From Mercenaria mercenaria (Eukaryota > Mollusca > Bivalvia > Venerida > Veneridae), in NCBI RefSeq assembly GCF_021730395.1, contig NC_069369.1, forward strand, positions 65,747,501 through 65,811,500: a stretch of DNA of 64,000 bases. The letters are read 5' to 3'. A program made the translations under genes and the position numbers. Below, piece after piece: positions 1-11,808 of the stretch. The first letter of the stretch is position 1, and each line of letters begins with the position of its first letter. Under the pieces are notes generated by a model that was not told where the DNA came from, ran no database searches, and saw nothing but the letters and a program-made list of their open reading frames with translations.

Positions 1-548
1 ATAAAAGATATTTTCGTCTGTCCAGCCTCCCTTTCACTCTGTAAGAAATGTCGTATTAGTTCCTGTAACCTCTAACCCCACTTGGGGTACTCAACTTTTT
101 TTGTAAAAAATGGCCATTTAAGGTCAATGTCTTATTTTGATGACATACTAACTTTTCACATTTCACTTTACACATCTATTGATGCATTAGAACGTACTTT
201 GCGTACTTTTAATTTCACATAATTTCATTCTATCGAAATCAGGGCATGCTGGTACAATGTAATGTTAACAGTACAATGTTATGTTAATTAACAGCGACAG
301 CGTTTTCCGTTGTTGGCATTTTTCCTGCTTTCAAAAATAAAGAGGGCTGTCTCCCATACTGCCTTGTTTTTCTTTACAAACAAAAAGTAAATATTGTTAT
401 CTTTGTGTATCCGTACAGTACCCGAACTTGTCGAACTGCTTCATTTACTTGTATTTCGATCGACTATACGCAAAACATATTTACGTATGTGCACAAGATG
501 GATACTGAAAGTTTATCTACTAAAAGATCATTTCTTCGTCTTTTTCAG

Positions 549-1636
549 GATTAAAAGCATTGCGCATTCTGCCGCTGGTAGAACATTTCCACATGAAGCG
601 TCTTAAAAAGATCTGCGGAAACGCTTTGTACGACTCCCTAGTCGCCATGAGAAAGGATAATGGACCTGGATGTCTCTCATCACGTGACGTCCTCAACTAC
701 TTAGCAGCATCAGACTTGTATAGCTTTGATAAACTAAGAAAACTGTGCGTAGATGAACTCTCCGTTAACGTGACTGCAACAAACAGAAAACTGGTACTAC
801 GAGACAAACATATCAGCGAGAAAACAAAGCTGAAAATTCTTGACAAAATTTGTGATAATATGGATAAGGAATATGAAGACAAACTGAGACAAGTCAGGTC
901 TGACATGGACGAAAGATGTTGCTTTATTGAACAGAAGAGAGACCAATTTATGGAGCAGCTAGAGACGTGGAAGAACGAACTTAGACAGGAAGTAGATGAC
1001 ATGGTCGAAAGCAGTAAAGACGCACACTTGCAACTGATCAACCGAATTGATGAAACTTTGAAAGAAACAAAAGAAAGCCTTTTCAGTGAGATGAAGAAAA
1101 AAGAAAGCCTTTACAATGAGATGAAGAAACTCAAAGATGTCATGAATTCTGTATTTCAAACGAAGGAAACAAATAAAACAAATGAAATTGCTAATGACAA
1201 GGAGACAACAGATTTGAAAGAAATTCTCACAAAAGCTATGGAAAAAAACCAACGAAATATTGAACGAATTGCAGATGAACTTAAAGCTACGGAAAAAACC
1301 CAACGAAATATGGAACGAATTGCAGATGGATTTAAAGAAAAAAAGCTGAATATTTGCTCTTTAAGTGCAGCAAGTGTAAGGGAATTTTCGTCTGCAAACA
1401 ATCTAGAAGAAAACGTTAGCGGAAATATTGAAGAACTTGAGGACAAAATACAAACGTTAGCCAGAAATCAGATAAAATACGAAGAGGAAATGATAGCACA
1501 TGAGAAGACAAAAGCGGAACTGCTGAAAATGCAAATGAAGGACCACCAGCTAAATACTTGGATGAAGTGGTCTAAACCAGTGGCGGACGATGAAGAGAAG
1601 TGTCAATGCTTCAGGCATATCCCAGCGCGAAAATAA
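549..1636 (+). CDS. BTB/POZ coiled-coil protein, left copy, last exon
   Basis: This is the terminal exon of a BTB-domain gene whose first exon must lie left of the window. The acceptor is 'tttttcag' at 541-548; the exon opens with two bases that finish a split codon (g|ga), the same phase as in the complete right copy, and ends at the taa at 1634-1636. It encodes about 362 residues: the last helices of the BTB fold (LKALRILPLVEHFHMKRLKK), a helical segment (DVLNYLAASDLYSFDKLRKL), then a long Lys/Glu-rich coiled coil, ending in CFRHIPARK. Compared with the right copy it has gained and lost short heptad-like blocks, for example a doubled EMKKKESLYNEMKK-type block. Such BTB genes are commonly expanded in bivalves; their partners are unknown. 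An adaptor or scaffold role is inference from the BTB fold. Confidence 0.85.
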
Positions 1637-2244
1637 AGTAACTCCAAATAGTGAGCATTTACAGGAACTATAAAGTGCTTTTTGACACTAGTGCTGATAT
1701 ATCGAGAAAAAAAACAACAACGCTATATGTTTGACCATGACAATGATGTATTATAGACCCACTACTCTCCCATCGCATCATTTCAATAATACAGGTATAA
1801 AACAGGTATAGTCTACAAGATGACAGCTGGACAATTTAAGCCCTTCCTGAATTAATGTGTTTTCAAAACTTCATTTGCTAACTTACTAGTATTCGGACAG
1901 TCTCTTTAATAATGTTTTAAAAAGATACGTAACTATTTTACCCTAGTGAAACAAAGTGTGGTCTGAACTTAACCCAATACATCGAGCGCTGTGCACGTTG
2001 CTAGATGAATTTAATGAAATGTTTAAACAAGACATTAAACAAATTGTGTTAGCCATATATACACTATTGTCAGTTTATAACTAGATACCATCATGGAAAC
2101 ACAAAAGAATATAGCTATTCTGTGATGGGTCTTTAAATGACACAGACTAGAAAGGGCATGTAACTATCACAAGCCTGGTTTCACAGCTGAATCATAACAG
2201 CATCAAAAGCATATGAAATAAGGCACTGCCTGAACTTCAACTCA

Positions 2245-2330
2245 TCTCTTGTTTGTTTTGGGTTTAACGCCGTTTTTCAACAGTATTTCAGTTATGTAGC
2301 GGGCGGGTTTCAACTCGTCTCAAAACATTT
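2245..2330 (-). repeat. SINE tail fragment
   Basis: 'ttttgggtttaacgccg' followed by 'caacagtatttcagtt' is the reverse complement of the 3' part of the full SINE at 18058-18347 (…actgaaatactgttgaaaaatggcgttaaaccc…). Only the 3' domain is present. It is absent from the right-hand duplicate. Confidence 0.7.
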
Positions 2331-3529
2331 GAAAACATTTGAGGGCCACCGATAATGTTGTTATAACTTCTGGTCCAACCCTTTTGTATATTTACATCGA
2401 TGTAGTTATGTATGCTTGTTGTATGTGTGTGTATAGAATAATTATTATATATATATTTTTGTTGTTGATTTTTTTTGTTTTTTGTTTAAGATTTACTCCA
2501 TTAGTTGTTACTATAAATAACTTATATTGTAACTTTTTTATAACTGACCTTAGGGAAAAACCAAGATCACATTTCTGCGGTACAACATAGATGTTTTTTT
2601 CAAATTTTAGGTGTTTTTTTTTAAGGTATCTCTACCTGGTAAGGAGCTTTTTTGTGGATTTAGAAAAACAAAAGAATTACAATAATTACTACACAACCAC
2701 AGAATTAATTTAAAATTCCATTTGCAAATACAGGTGCTAGTGCAAAGAAATTTGCTATGACGGGCGTATATTGTGACATTCTGGCACTCTTTTATTCTTC
2801 AGTTCTAATTAAAGTAAATCCAGATCACAAAAGGACTACAAGAAAAAGTATAAACTTTTCATATATATTTTTTTTCAAGTAAAAGGATCGTAACCATTAA
2901 ATTCCAGGAAACAGAGAGAGAAATTTCAGTAATCTTGATTAACTTGAGTGAAAATAAAGTAACGATATTTGAAAGGAGTAAAATGGAGATACAGAAACAC
3001 TTGAAACTCTTTCAAGAGAATCTTTGTTTAATTCGGTCAACTCATTTTTTGAAACAGAAGTCACTTATTCTTACCCATTGTTCCTAGATTCTGGTCTTGT
3101 ACTGTTCTTTGCAAATTTGATTCCTTTGTTGTGTTTTAAAGCGACTCACTCACATATTTTAGGTGAAAATTATCTCTCTCAAAAATCCATAAAATGTGTG
3201 TACTGTGCAAAATGACCAGTGGTACAAACTTATTGACACAAAATATTCACAAGATATTCTAACGAAGAACCAAACTACTGTGCATAACGGAATGCTTCTG
3301 AAAAACTGGAGAAAATTAACTTTCTTCCTGCTGTTTTCCAATATCTAACACTTATTTTCATTCACTTAACCATTCTTCAGTGTCAGTTATACCTTTCATG
3401 CAACACTTTTGGAAAAGAACATGTAGAAAATTATATCCAAATTGCAGGCAAGTAGTTTTAAGATACAATGTAGTTCATATGGCTATTTATTCCAGATGTA
3501 ATTGTTGCGGAAGACACCAACTCCCCTTG

Positions 3530-3705
3530 TGAACCGTAATTCAGATACATTAGATACATGGGAAGAACCACCAATCTGCCATAAACCAGCTGGGGACTCC
3601 TCACATGAGAACCTTGGCCAGTATTAAACTCACAGAGGTGAGGGGCAAGTGATTCAAAATCAGTAACTGTAACCATTCAACCACTGAGGCCCCTCTCTGC
3701 TTGTA
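3530..3705 (-). repeat. tRNA-derived SINE (Leu/Ser-type head), partial
   Basis: Reverse-strand copy of the family best seen at 34655-34915: 'gaagaaccaccaatctgcc', 'aaaccagctgg', 'gaggggcaagtgattc', and the remains of an A box near 'ccactgaggcccc'. It is shared with 22960-23140 in the right duplicate, so it was inserted before the duplication. Confidence 0.7.
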
Positions 3706-3926
3706 ACTGATAACAACCCCAAATAAATCAGATGTAGCAGACACATGATATCAGATAGATGCTCTGCTGCTCCTCCACCAAGTCCTCAGTTTTTAACAAA
3801 TGCCAAGACCTGGCCTGAACTCACAACCTATGAGCTTGCGCTCTACTTCTAGGGCTAGCCTGGAGGGCTATAAAATGTTTAGAGAAATACTCTACGGTTT
3901 GCTTAGAAATACTCCAATGTCTTTAA

Positions 3927-4128
3927 CTTGAGTTCTGCATGGAATTCAATTCTTTGAACACTTTTTAAAGGGGACTACCTAAGGATCATTCCTGTGAAGT
4001 TTGATGTAATTCTGTCTGGTGGTTTTCAAGAAGAAGATTTTTTAAACGGACGACGGACGACACACGACGGACATTTAGTGGTCACAAAAGCTCACCATGA
4101 GCCTTTTGCTCAGGTGAGCTAACAAGTA
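3927..4128 (+). repeat. 3' end of a head/tail-hairpin element
   Basis: From 'gttctgcatggaattcaatt' to the tail hairpin 'agctcaccatgagcc…ggtgagct' at about 4090-4122. It is the same 3' portion as in 58970-59170 and 55085-55260. The 5' part is missing, cut at the edge of the segmental duplication. Confidence 0.7.
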
Positions 4129-4135
4129 CATTGTA

Positions 4136-5165
4136 TATCAAAGGTCAATGTCATAGGGGTCTGAACACTGAAAATGTTTCCGGCTCAATAACTCGAGAAC
4201 CACTTGACCCAAAATGTTCAAACTTGGTAGCATGATTGAAGTTTTATTCTAGATGGTATTTATTGTTTCGGAAGTCAATAGGTAAATGGTTAATATCTCA
4301 GGGGCCTGAACCTTGAAAACGGTGTCTGCCAGATAACCTGAGAACCACTTAGCCTAGAACCTTCAATCTTGATACCTTGATTGGGCTTATGAAATAGATG
4401 ACCCTTGGTTTTAGGGGTCAGTATGTCAAAGGTCAAGGGACTGAACATTGTAGATGACCCCTAATGTTTTGGAGGTCAATGGTCAATGCCAATGAAGCCT
4501 GACCATTGAAAACATTTTCCATTCAATAACTCGAGAACCACTTGACCCAGAACATTCATACATGGAAGCATGATTGGCTTATGAAGTAGATGGTCCCTAG
4601 TGTTTTTGGGGTTAATATGTAAAAGGTCAATGAACCTTGAAAATGGTTCCAGCTCGATAACTTGAGAACCACTTAAGCCAGAACCTTCAAAATTGATAGC
4701 ATGATTGGGCTTATGAGACGAATGAAGCCTATTGTTTTGGGATCCAAAGTGACATATACCTTGGAAACTGTTTCTGCTCAATAACGTGAGAATCACATGA
4801 CCAAGAACCTGCAAACTAATTCAATAATTGTGCTTATTATGATACAGATGATCCCTTATCGTTTTGAGATGAGTTAATCAAATGTCACGGACCAGAAGCA
4901 TGAAAACGGTTTCTGCTCGATAACACGGGAACCGCTTGACCAAGAACCTGCAAACTTGATAACATGACTAGGCTTATGAAGTGGATAACACTATTGTTTT
5001 TGGGTCAATACGCCAAGGTGACAAGAAACTGAACACTGAAAACTATTTCAACACAGTAACTTGAGAATCACTTGACCCAGAACCTTCAAACTTGATAGCA
5101 TGATTGAGTTTTATGAAGTAGATGCCCCTGTTGTTTTTGGGGTCAGTAAGTCAAAGGGTAAGGTT
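4136..5165 (+). repeat. Tandem array, units of about 120-150 bp
   Basis: About seven diverged units, each carrying 'ataactcgagaaccacttga', 'ccttcaaacttgatagcatgatt' and 'gcttatgaagtagatg'-type blocks followed by 'ggtcaa' blocks. Short reading frames here are by-products. It resembles the interior of the hairpin-ended elements elsewhere in the window, but I see no head or tail belonging to it. Confidence 0.75.
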
Positions 5166-5167
5166 AG

Positions 5168-5210
5168 AGGGTCGCAATCGCACTATGTTGGTTTTGTCAT
5201 GACGTGGCTC
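5168..5210 (+). mobile_element. Palindromic MITE, terminal fragment
   Basis: 'ggtcgcaatcgcactatg' through 'gacgtggctc' is one end of the palindromic MITE seen whole at 41774-41991. The other arm is missing. Confidence 0.6.
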
Positions 5211-5284
5211 AAATGATGAAAAAAGTAAGAAGGAAACTATTGTTATTCACAGCACTAACGTCTTTGTCCTTATCTCTCTTCCAG

Positions 5285-5408
5285 GTTCGAGTACGACGAT
5301 CCAGTGTTCCACGGTCTGATATCAAAGACTGATACAATCTTTAAAGACCTAAGTATATTTCTGCCTGAAAATTCCTTTCCCGCATTAAGATTTCTGCCTG
5401 GATCTAAG
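5285..5408 (+). CDS. P450 remnant, exon 1 of 6
   Basis: Acceptor 'tctcttccag', donor 'aag|gtaaag'. It opens with one base of a split codon, then reads FEYDDPVFHGLISK…ALRFLPGSK, typical of the CYP1/2/17 region after the C-helix (RFEYDDPEF-type). It ends on a full codon, matching the next exon. Confidence 0.85.
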
Positions 5409-5787
5409 GTAAAGAACTTTAAAACGCTTACAGAATAACTACTGTTTTCTTTTGTTTTTCCATGACGGTAATTTTAAATGATTTGCATGAAAAAAAGAAA
5501 AGAAATACAAGTTTCTAGGTACAAACTGACAGCGAAATATGTAAGACCAAGACAATGTGTTTAATGTCTAAATATGTTATTAGACTGATGCAACATTTTG
5601 GTGTGTTGGCATTGTAAAGTTTCAAAATCAACCCGGTGATTCTCACGTCAATCTTACATGCATGAATAGAGTTGGTTTGGGATAAAGTCTTACAGATAGT
5701 GTGGGGATTATTGAGATACAATGTAACAACTTCAATTTGCTCTAAAAGTTATTCTTCTTCCAAATATCATTTTGGTACTGAGATTTA

Positions 5788-7133
5788 CGAGGGATGTTCG
5801 AAATGAATTGCTTATTTCTATCTGGAGACTTCAAATTTCAAGTTAGCCCAAAAGGGCTCATTTCATGCCCTCGAAGTAGGCCTACTCACCGTGGCTAGAA
5901 ATGCAAAGTTTCAGCCGATGTATCCACTTCTTGAAGGCGTCACGGTACGCTGATTTGGGCACAGTAATAAGGTACTGATGAATGGCAGATCCAAGTGCCT
6001 GTCGGGACTGGTATTTCCGCCCAGCAAAGAATGATTTCAATTTCGGAAACAAAAAGAAATCACATGGGGCAAGGTCTAGGGAATACGGGGGTGAGGCAAA
6101 ACAGTTACTTTTTCTTTCTTCAAAAACGCCGTAACTATTGCGGAGGTATGAGCGGGGGCATTGTCATGTAGAAGACGGACATGTTTAAAACCAGTGGCAG
6201 GGCGTCGTTTCTGATAATACTTTTTCAGTTTCTTCAGTTCTACGTCTTTGTAATACTTTCCGGTGATGCTTTTGCCCTTTTTCACCGGCACTTTTATTGC
6301 GACTCCTTCACCAGAGAAGAAGATTGCATACAAAACCTTCTTTGCACTCAAAGAACGTTTGGCAATTATTGGGCGTTTGCTGTGTTTAGTGGCCCAGATC
6401 TTATTGCTAACCTTTCTGACGGGCTCAAAATAATGGACCCAGGTTTCATCACCTGTGACGACATTGGCAAACTGCTTTTTGTCATATTTTGGAAACATTT
6501 GAAGCAGCTTTTTGGCCACTTTAACCCCGTTGCCTCTTTTTCTCATCAGTCAACAGATGTGGCACCCATCTAGCAGAAATCTTTCTGACTTTCAAATGCT
6601 TCTTCAAAATAAGGTGAACCGTTGATAGTGATATGCCTACCTTTCGTGCAATATCACGAACTGTTAATCTGGCATCTCTTTCAATGATTTCCTTTATTTT
6701 GGAAAAGATTTCTTTACGAGATGCAGATTTTGGCCTACCTGATTTCGGTGCATTTTTGATGGACTCTACACCAGACTCAAATTTCTTTTTCCACCGCCGA
6801 ACTGTGTCATAAGACACACAAGAAGGTCCATAAGCAGTAGAAAGTTCAGTCATCAGCTGCTTCAAAGAACAACCAAGTTTTGAGCGAGCTTTGATGTAAG
6901 CCCGTATTTCATCTTTCTTGTCGACGCTTCTACCAACCATTTTTACTACAGTGGTCAATGATTGCGTGTATTCAAATGGCAAATTTTATGTCTTACACTT
7001 AGTCTAACATGTACATTTATACACCGTTGTGTAGGTATTGAATAACCCTATACAGGTAGATATTGGTTTTTATCGTGCCCCACGCGGATATCGAGCTAGA
7101 GGACAATAAGCAATTCATATCGAACACTCCTCG
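5788..7133 (-). mobile_element. mariner-family DNA transposon (DD34D)
   Basis: The element is 1346 bp, a normal mariner length, flanked by TA on both sides (5786-5787, 7134-7135). The terminal inverted repeats are about 30 bp: left 'cgagggatgttcgaaatgaa' and right, in reverse complement, 'cgaggagtgttcgatatgaa', both running on to 'ttgcttatt'. It lies in the P450 intron between 5408 and 8950, antisense to that gene. The good TIR match with only a few transposase lesions suggests moderate age. Confidence 0.93.
5858..6940 (-). pseudogene. mariner transposase, frame-broken
   Basis: It begins MVGRSVDKKDEIRAYIK with a paired helix-turn-helix DNA-binding region (SYDTVRRWKKKFESG, then the linker GRPKSASRKE and LTVRDIARKVGISLSTVHLI), followed by the conserved RWVPHLLTDE. 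The catalytic domain shows VTGDETWVHYF (first Asp), LLHDNAPAHTS (second Asp) and LDLAPCDFFLFPKLKSF (third Asp). Counting across the C-run frame break, the last two Asp are separated by 34 residues, the DD34D mariner signature. Two single-base indels lie in homopolymer runs (a G run near 6535, a C run near 6085), and an in-frame stop lies close to the C-terminus near 5883. It is therefore inactive as it stands, unless the indels are sequencing errors. Confidence 0.9.
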
Positions 7134-7135
7134 TA

Positions 7136-8949
7136 TTTTGACTTTTGTTTCCCTTATCATAAAAAAACTGGTCTTACTTTTAAAGCAAAGGTCAGCCTAC
7201 AAAATTGTTCCTTCTTTTGAGAAGAATCACTTAAAACTGGTAAGTCACGCTTGACTGAGCAACTGTCCACTACATTAGGATGTTGACCAGAAAAAATATA
7301 AAGCGGATATATGTCAATAAGGTAGAATGGTCTTGTCCTTGAGTCAAATCCTGGGGTTCCACACACTGATGAACAATATTTAAAACAGACATTGCAACCA
7401 AAATTTTACAAGATGATCATTATATACTAGTATTTATTATAGATGTGCCCTAGAAGGAACTTTTGTTATGCTTTAACTTGTATATCTTTAAGTTAAGGCA
7501 ATCCACTAACTGCAACTTTGTCGGATACATTTTCTGTATAAGTTGCCAGACCCTTTACCGCATTCAAGGAATCCTTTAGGTGATTTCTCTTTGTCAAAAC
7601 ACATGGTCGCCAATGGGCGGGGTAGGTTTTCTTCTCGTGGCTTTATTGAAAACAATTAGAATCTTCTTGTCAGAAGCAGCTTATCTGATTTTGAAATAAC
7701 TTCACGCAATTATGTATTCCTTGATTGACCGCCGCCAAAATTGTTCAAATCGTTCAATTTTATTGAAAAAAATATGGCCACCAAAGCCTGCCAAGAAAAG
7801 ATCTTTAAGATCTCTTCCTTTTATCCCTGGTACCTGTTGAATAATTTTAGAAGATTTTTTTCTTGGAGGATCCACACCAAGACAAATTATTGTGTTCTGA
7901 TTTGCCAAAAAGCATGGCATCGAGGGATATATCTCTCCTAAAATTGCTGGTTCGTTATTGAAATGAATGATGTTCTTTATTGTGTGACCCTCTTCCAAGA
8001 TTATTCGAACTATTTTGATCCGTCAAAATGCATAGCCATCGGACCTAAGAATACAAAAATCTCCAAAGGTCATCGTCTCTTAGACAGATGAGCTGCTTTT
8101 TCAAATAATGTCACAGAATATTCTTTCGGTGACTTATACAAAGTTAGTTAAAATAATTCAAGTTCTTTATATAGCATTTCCAATATGTTTATGTATACAT
8201 AGTGGAAAGCACTTGTTCAATTTCAAATTATTTATCTTGCGGAACCCTCTACCAAAATTGATTTCAAACTTAGGTGGGCGATCTAGGGCCATCACGGCAC
8301 TCTTTATTTCCGATTGTTAGACCGATTTCTTGCTTCCACGTTATATCCTTGTACAATTAAAAGATGAGCTTTAAATAACTTTGCACTGGCGGATGAAGAA
8401 ATTGTTTAAATAATAATAATAATAATAATGAATTAATTTAAAGAAAAAAACAACAACAACAACGTCGAGCATATATTTTAACAGGCAAAACTTGAAACAT
8501 CAGTTCATTTCAGAAAAAAAAATCTTCTCGCCAGACATTGTTTCCATCTGCGCCTGCTGGAGGGACCGTAGGACAGGTCACAATTTAAAGCTTGAAATGT
8601 CTCGTTGTAAAAATTTACAATTTCTTAAATGACATTATGTCTGATATTTACTTTTGAATATACACATGTAGGTCATTTTGCACTATTTGAGGTACAAATG
8701 TCATTTTCTTCCCAGATGGCATGACCCGGAAGCTCCTAGAAATTCCCCAAACCAAAATTCTGGGTCTTCCCCTGATATACGAATACCTTAAGGGCCAGTT
8801 TTAGAAGAAAATGCACACAAGCTTTTTTAAATTAATTCATTTGTAACTTAGAATGCGACCGTGAAAGCTATTATGTTTTAGTAAACCAGTGAAAGTAAAT
8901 GAATAAATGCATGCATTACGTAAAGATATCTATCTGTTTGTAATTCCAG
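7136..8949. other. P450 intron, no gene seen
   Basis: This is AT-rich intronic sequence with only short, non-conserved reading frames. The one notable feature is a short taa/caa simple repeat at about 8408-8465. I see no coding similarity on either strand. Confidence 0.6.
8408..8465. repeat. Simple repeat (taa)n then (caa)n
   Basis: 'ataataataataataat' is followed after a short gap by 'caacaacaacaacaac'. It is an ordinary microsatellite. Confidence 0.85.
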
Positions 8950-9106
8950 CTAAGCAAAGTGTTCACAATTTTCAAAGATCTTGAAAAATATGCCAAAAGT
9001 CGCATTGAAGAACATCGTGCCACATTTGACCCAGATAACATCCGAGATTTTGTTGATATATTTTTGAAGCATGAAGGAGAAAGTTCTGGAGATGACGCTA
9101 TCAATG
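8950..9106 (+). CDS. P450 remnant, exon 2 of 6
   Basis: Acceptor 'gtaattccag', donor 'aatg|gtagtt'. It reads LSKVFTIFKDLEKYAKSR…FDPDNIRDFVDIFLKHE…DDAIN. The NIRDF(V/I)D.FL segment is diagnostic for CYP2-clan enzymes ahead of the I-helix. It starts in phase 0 and ends in phase 1, both matching its neighbours. Confidence 0.88.
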
Positions 9107-9868
9107 GTAGTTGTTATTCTTATGCACAATATTTTTCTACCGGCGAAGTTGCTATTTGACGCATATACCAGTTATTTAATGCGTTATATCATGGTTCGGC
9201 TTTTTTGTCAATTAAAAACATAAAAGAAGTCAGACATGGTATATTCTGCAATAAACAACGGTTGATGCACGGACAGGTGATAGAACTGATTGACGTCAAA
9301 TACCCTCATAAACCCTGTTTTTACTACTTGCAAGAGAAGTAAAGCATATTTTGTATCATCACGAGCATGTCTGAATGAAAATAAACAATACCTACTTCTT
9401 CTGGGTTGTCGTCTGATTAACCACATTCATTCGCCGTAAAACCCAACTCACTCACTCATTATTCAGAGGAATGTTCCCTGGGTGACATACTACCAAATTC
9501 TTCAAATCATTCAAAAAAAAAAAAAAAAACTTTTCCTCTAAAATTATCAGATGACCAAATTTCAAAATAACAAGCAAAATTATGTTTGTTTTGCAAAAAG
9601 AATATATGCATTTCAGCGTGATCCTGATTTATCCGACATTGGAGTATGCGGAATAAAAAGACAGATTGCTTCGTTATTAGATATTGAGGTGGACTGTACG
9701 TTATACCGTATAAAGGTCCCTGTAATATCAAGAATCAAAGCCAAAAGGTTAAAGAGACAGACTTCGAATTATTTGTTCTTCAATGCTGTGGTTTCGAAAC
9801 CACGCTTTGGGTTTGTGTAGAAGGAACCCAGCATGGATACTACCATGGAGTCAATCCTGAGATGAAAT

Positions 9869-10070
9869 GTGCCGCGCTGTAAGAAAACCAACACAGTGCG
9901 TTTACTACCAGCATGGATCCAGACCAGCCTGCGTATCCGCGCAGTCTGGTCAGGATCCATGCTGTTCGCTAACAGTTTCTCTAATTCAAATAGGATTTGA
10001 AAGCGAACATCATGGATCCTGACCAGGCTGGTCTGGATCCATGCTGGTCGCAAACGCACTATGTTGGCTC
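9869..10070. mobile_element. Palindromic MITE, about 200 bp
   Basis: A near-palindrome built from 'gaccagcatggatccagacc' arms and their complement 'ggtctggatccatgctggtc', centred near 'gctaacagtttctctaattc'. One terminus (gccgcgc…gaaaaccaaca) is kept; the right one is shortened to 'gttggctc'. Same family as 11809-11918, 41774-41991 and 5168-5210. It lies in a P450 intron. Confidence 0.8.
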
Positions 10071-10206
10071 AAATATTGTTCTGTAAGCACCTAATGCTCT
10101 CCTCAATGCACTTAGTAGTAAAGGATTTCGCGCTGAGGTGGCGCTGTTAACGGCGTATTATTTTTGTCGACATACACTAAACGTTTATATACTTTACAAA
10201 TTTCAG

Positions 10207-10343
10207 AGGATAACTTGTTCAAAGTAATCGTTGATCTTTTCAATGCTGGTACTGACACAACGGCTACCACCGTTACCTGGGCAATTATTCATCTTATTAA
10301 AAAGCCTGGCATACAGGACAAATGTAGGAAAGAGTTCACGGAG
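10207..10343 (+). CDS. P450 remnant, exon 3 of 6 (I-helix)
   Basis: Acceptor 'caaatttcag', donor 'gag|gtaaca'. The two opening bases complete a Glu codon with the previous exon. It reads EDNLFKVIVDLFNAGTDTT… then WAIIHLIKKPGIQDKCRKEF. AGTDTT is the oxygen-activating I-helix motif and is intact. It ends in phase 0. Confidence 0.9.
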
Positions 10344-11172
10344 GTAACATAAAACTTAGTGCCTATCTACACATTAAAGTTAATTAGCACGACTAAATCT
10401 GTATTTGCACGACGGCATGATCACGGCATATAAGTGCTACACGCAAGGCACACCATTGCCGTGTTACGAGTATTTACTATCACCTTAACATAACAACGAG
10501 TCACCGATCATTTAAATCATTTAAACACATAAAATATCAACGTTATCGAATTTTTTATGGGATACAGAGTGAAGTGACGTCAAAAAATGACGTCACACAT
10601 CCATGACTGTCAAACTACATTATTTTTATTATATGTAATACATATGTTATACTGTCAGATAAACAGATTCTTATATGGCTCGGTTTGCCGGTTAGCTGCA
10701 TATATTCTGAAAAACAACAACAGAACTCGTTTCAATGCGCGGACTGGTTAGAGGGCATTATGTCATCAATTACGACGTCGTTATGTCGCACGACGTCTAC
10801 TTTATTTATACTCGGTTAAATGAAGTCAAACATAATTTTAATCAAAATAGTTCAATGAGCGTAAATCGAGCCCTAATTTTTCCTTACTCCTAAACGTATA
10901 TTGGCACTCAGGTAAGACCCTCGTGTAAATCCGGCAACCCGGGCCAAGAACTGAAAGCGGGCACTACAACCGGTTTTGTGCAGAACTTTTGTCAATGGAA
11001 ACAGAGTGAGATACATTCGTTTTTATTATTCAAATAAACGTATTTTTTTTTCAAAAAAAAAAAAAAAAAATAAAAAAATAAAACAAAATAATATACATAA
11101 ACACAAAATGATAGATCTATTTAGATCTAGAATTTCTTAATAATATTATGCAAAAGTGGAGTAATTTTTTAG

Positions 11173-11322
11173 ACTTGATGTTACTAGATATAAACAATCG
11201 AAGTACGGAAAACGTTAAAGTTAACGACGATGGAACAGGAAGATATATCAGTCTTGAAGACAAGAAGAATATGCCATATTTACAGGCATTTATTCATGAA
11301 GTTCTACGATATTGTTCGATTG
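11173..11322 (+). CDS. P450 remnant, exon 4 of 6 (K-helix), 5' edge unclear
   Basis: The certain part reads GTGRYISLEDKKNMPYLQAF then IHEVLRYCSI and ends at 11322 in phase 1 (att g|gtgtgt). ExxR of the K-helix is present (EVLR). The 5' edge is a problem: the best acceptor by pyrimidine tract (taattttttag, 11162-11172) leaves two bases, but the preceding exon ends in phase 0. The only in-phase AG sites give an exon far longer than the family norm. The region upstream of GTGRY is not conserved sequence. Confidence 0.7.
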
Positions 11323-11808
11323 GTGTGTAAATACTTATTGTTATCAACCATACAAGACGTTTTCGCGTACAATTTTAAATAGGTATAACGGGTATCTTTT
11401 ACTTGCTGCTATTTTTTACGACCAAAACAGATTCGTAAATATTAGCCTCGTATAAATTCGCCGTGCAATATCAAGCAAACTGGTAGACCTAGTGATTTCG
11501 TAAATTTTGAAATCATATGTAATAAAATCATGTGGAATATACCTCAAATCCGTAAACTTTTACAGCAGTAAAAATAACCCGTTATACGGTATATGATAAT
11601 TATACTCTATGTGGTTTCGGAGAAAAATAGAGAAGAGGATGTATAATACAAGTAAATAAAATAACTGGCATTATTTGTTTTGTAAACTTAGTATGTCACA
11701 CTCCAGTTGATCTGTAACAGTTCATATTTTAAGCATTTTCACGCCGCGTCGGGAATGCCAAAAAGATGAGTTTCATACTTAAAACACAAGTGCGTCCCTT
11801 AGACAATT

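Larger units (their letters stand above)
1..3926 (+). repeat. Segmental duplication, left copy (BTB gene 3' part and flank)
   Basis: This stretch matches 19679-23362 in the same orientation, from the opening 'aaaagatattttcgtctgtc' through the BTB exon and a 2-kb 3' flank to 'aatactcca', where similarity stops abruptly. It may extend left of the window. The two copies differ by small indels and by insertions found in only one copy: a SINE-tail fragment near 2245-2330 here, and a 386-bp element at 22499-22884 in the other. The tRNA-type SINE at 3530-3705 is in both and so predates the duplication. Between 2340 and 2790 the copies align poorly. Confidence 0.85.

Noticed and set aside
697-1446. 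Three antisense reading frames opposite the BTB exon
   Set aside because: They are shadows of a strongly coding plus-strand exon; Ser/Phe-rich composition is just the reverse of Lys/Glu codons. The same occurs at 20262-20957.
4476-4814. Minus-strand frame of 112 codons
   Set aside because: It spans the 4.1-5.2 kb tandem array; open by chance through repeat units.
6181-6573. Plus-strand frame of 130 codons within the mariner
   Set aside because: Antisense to the recognisable transposase and without family resemblance.
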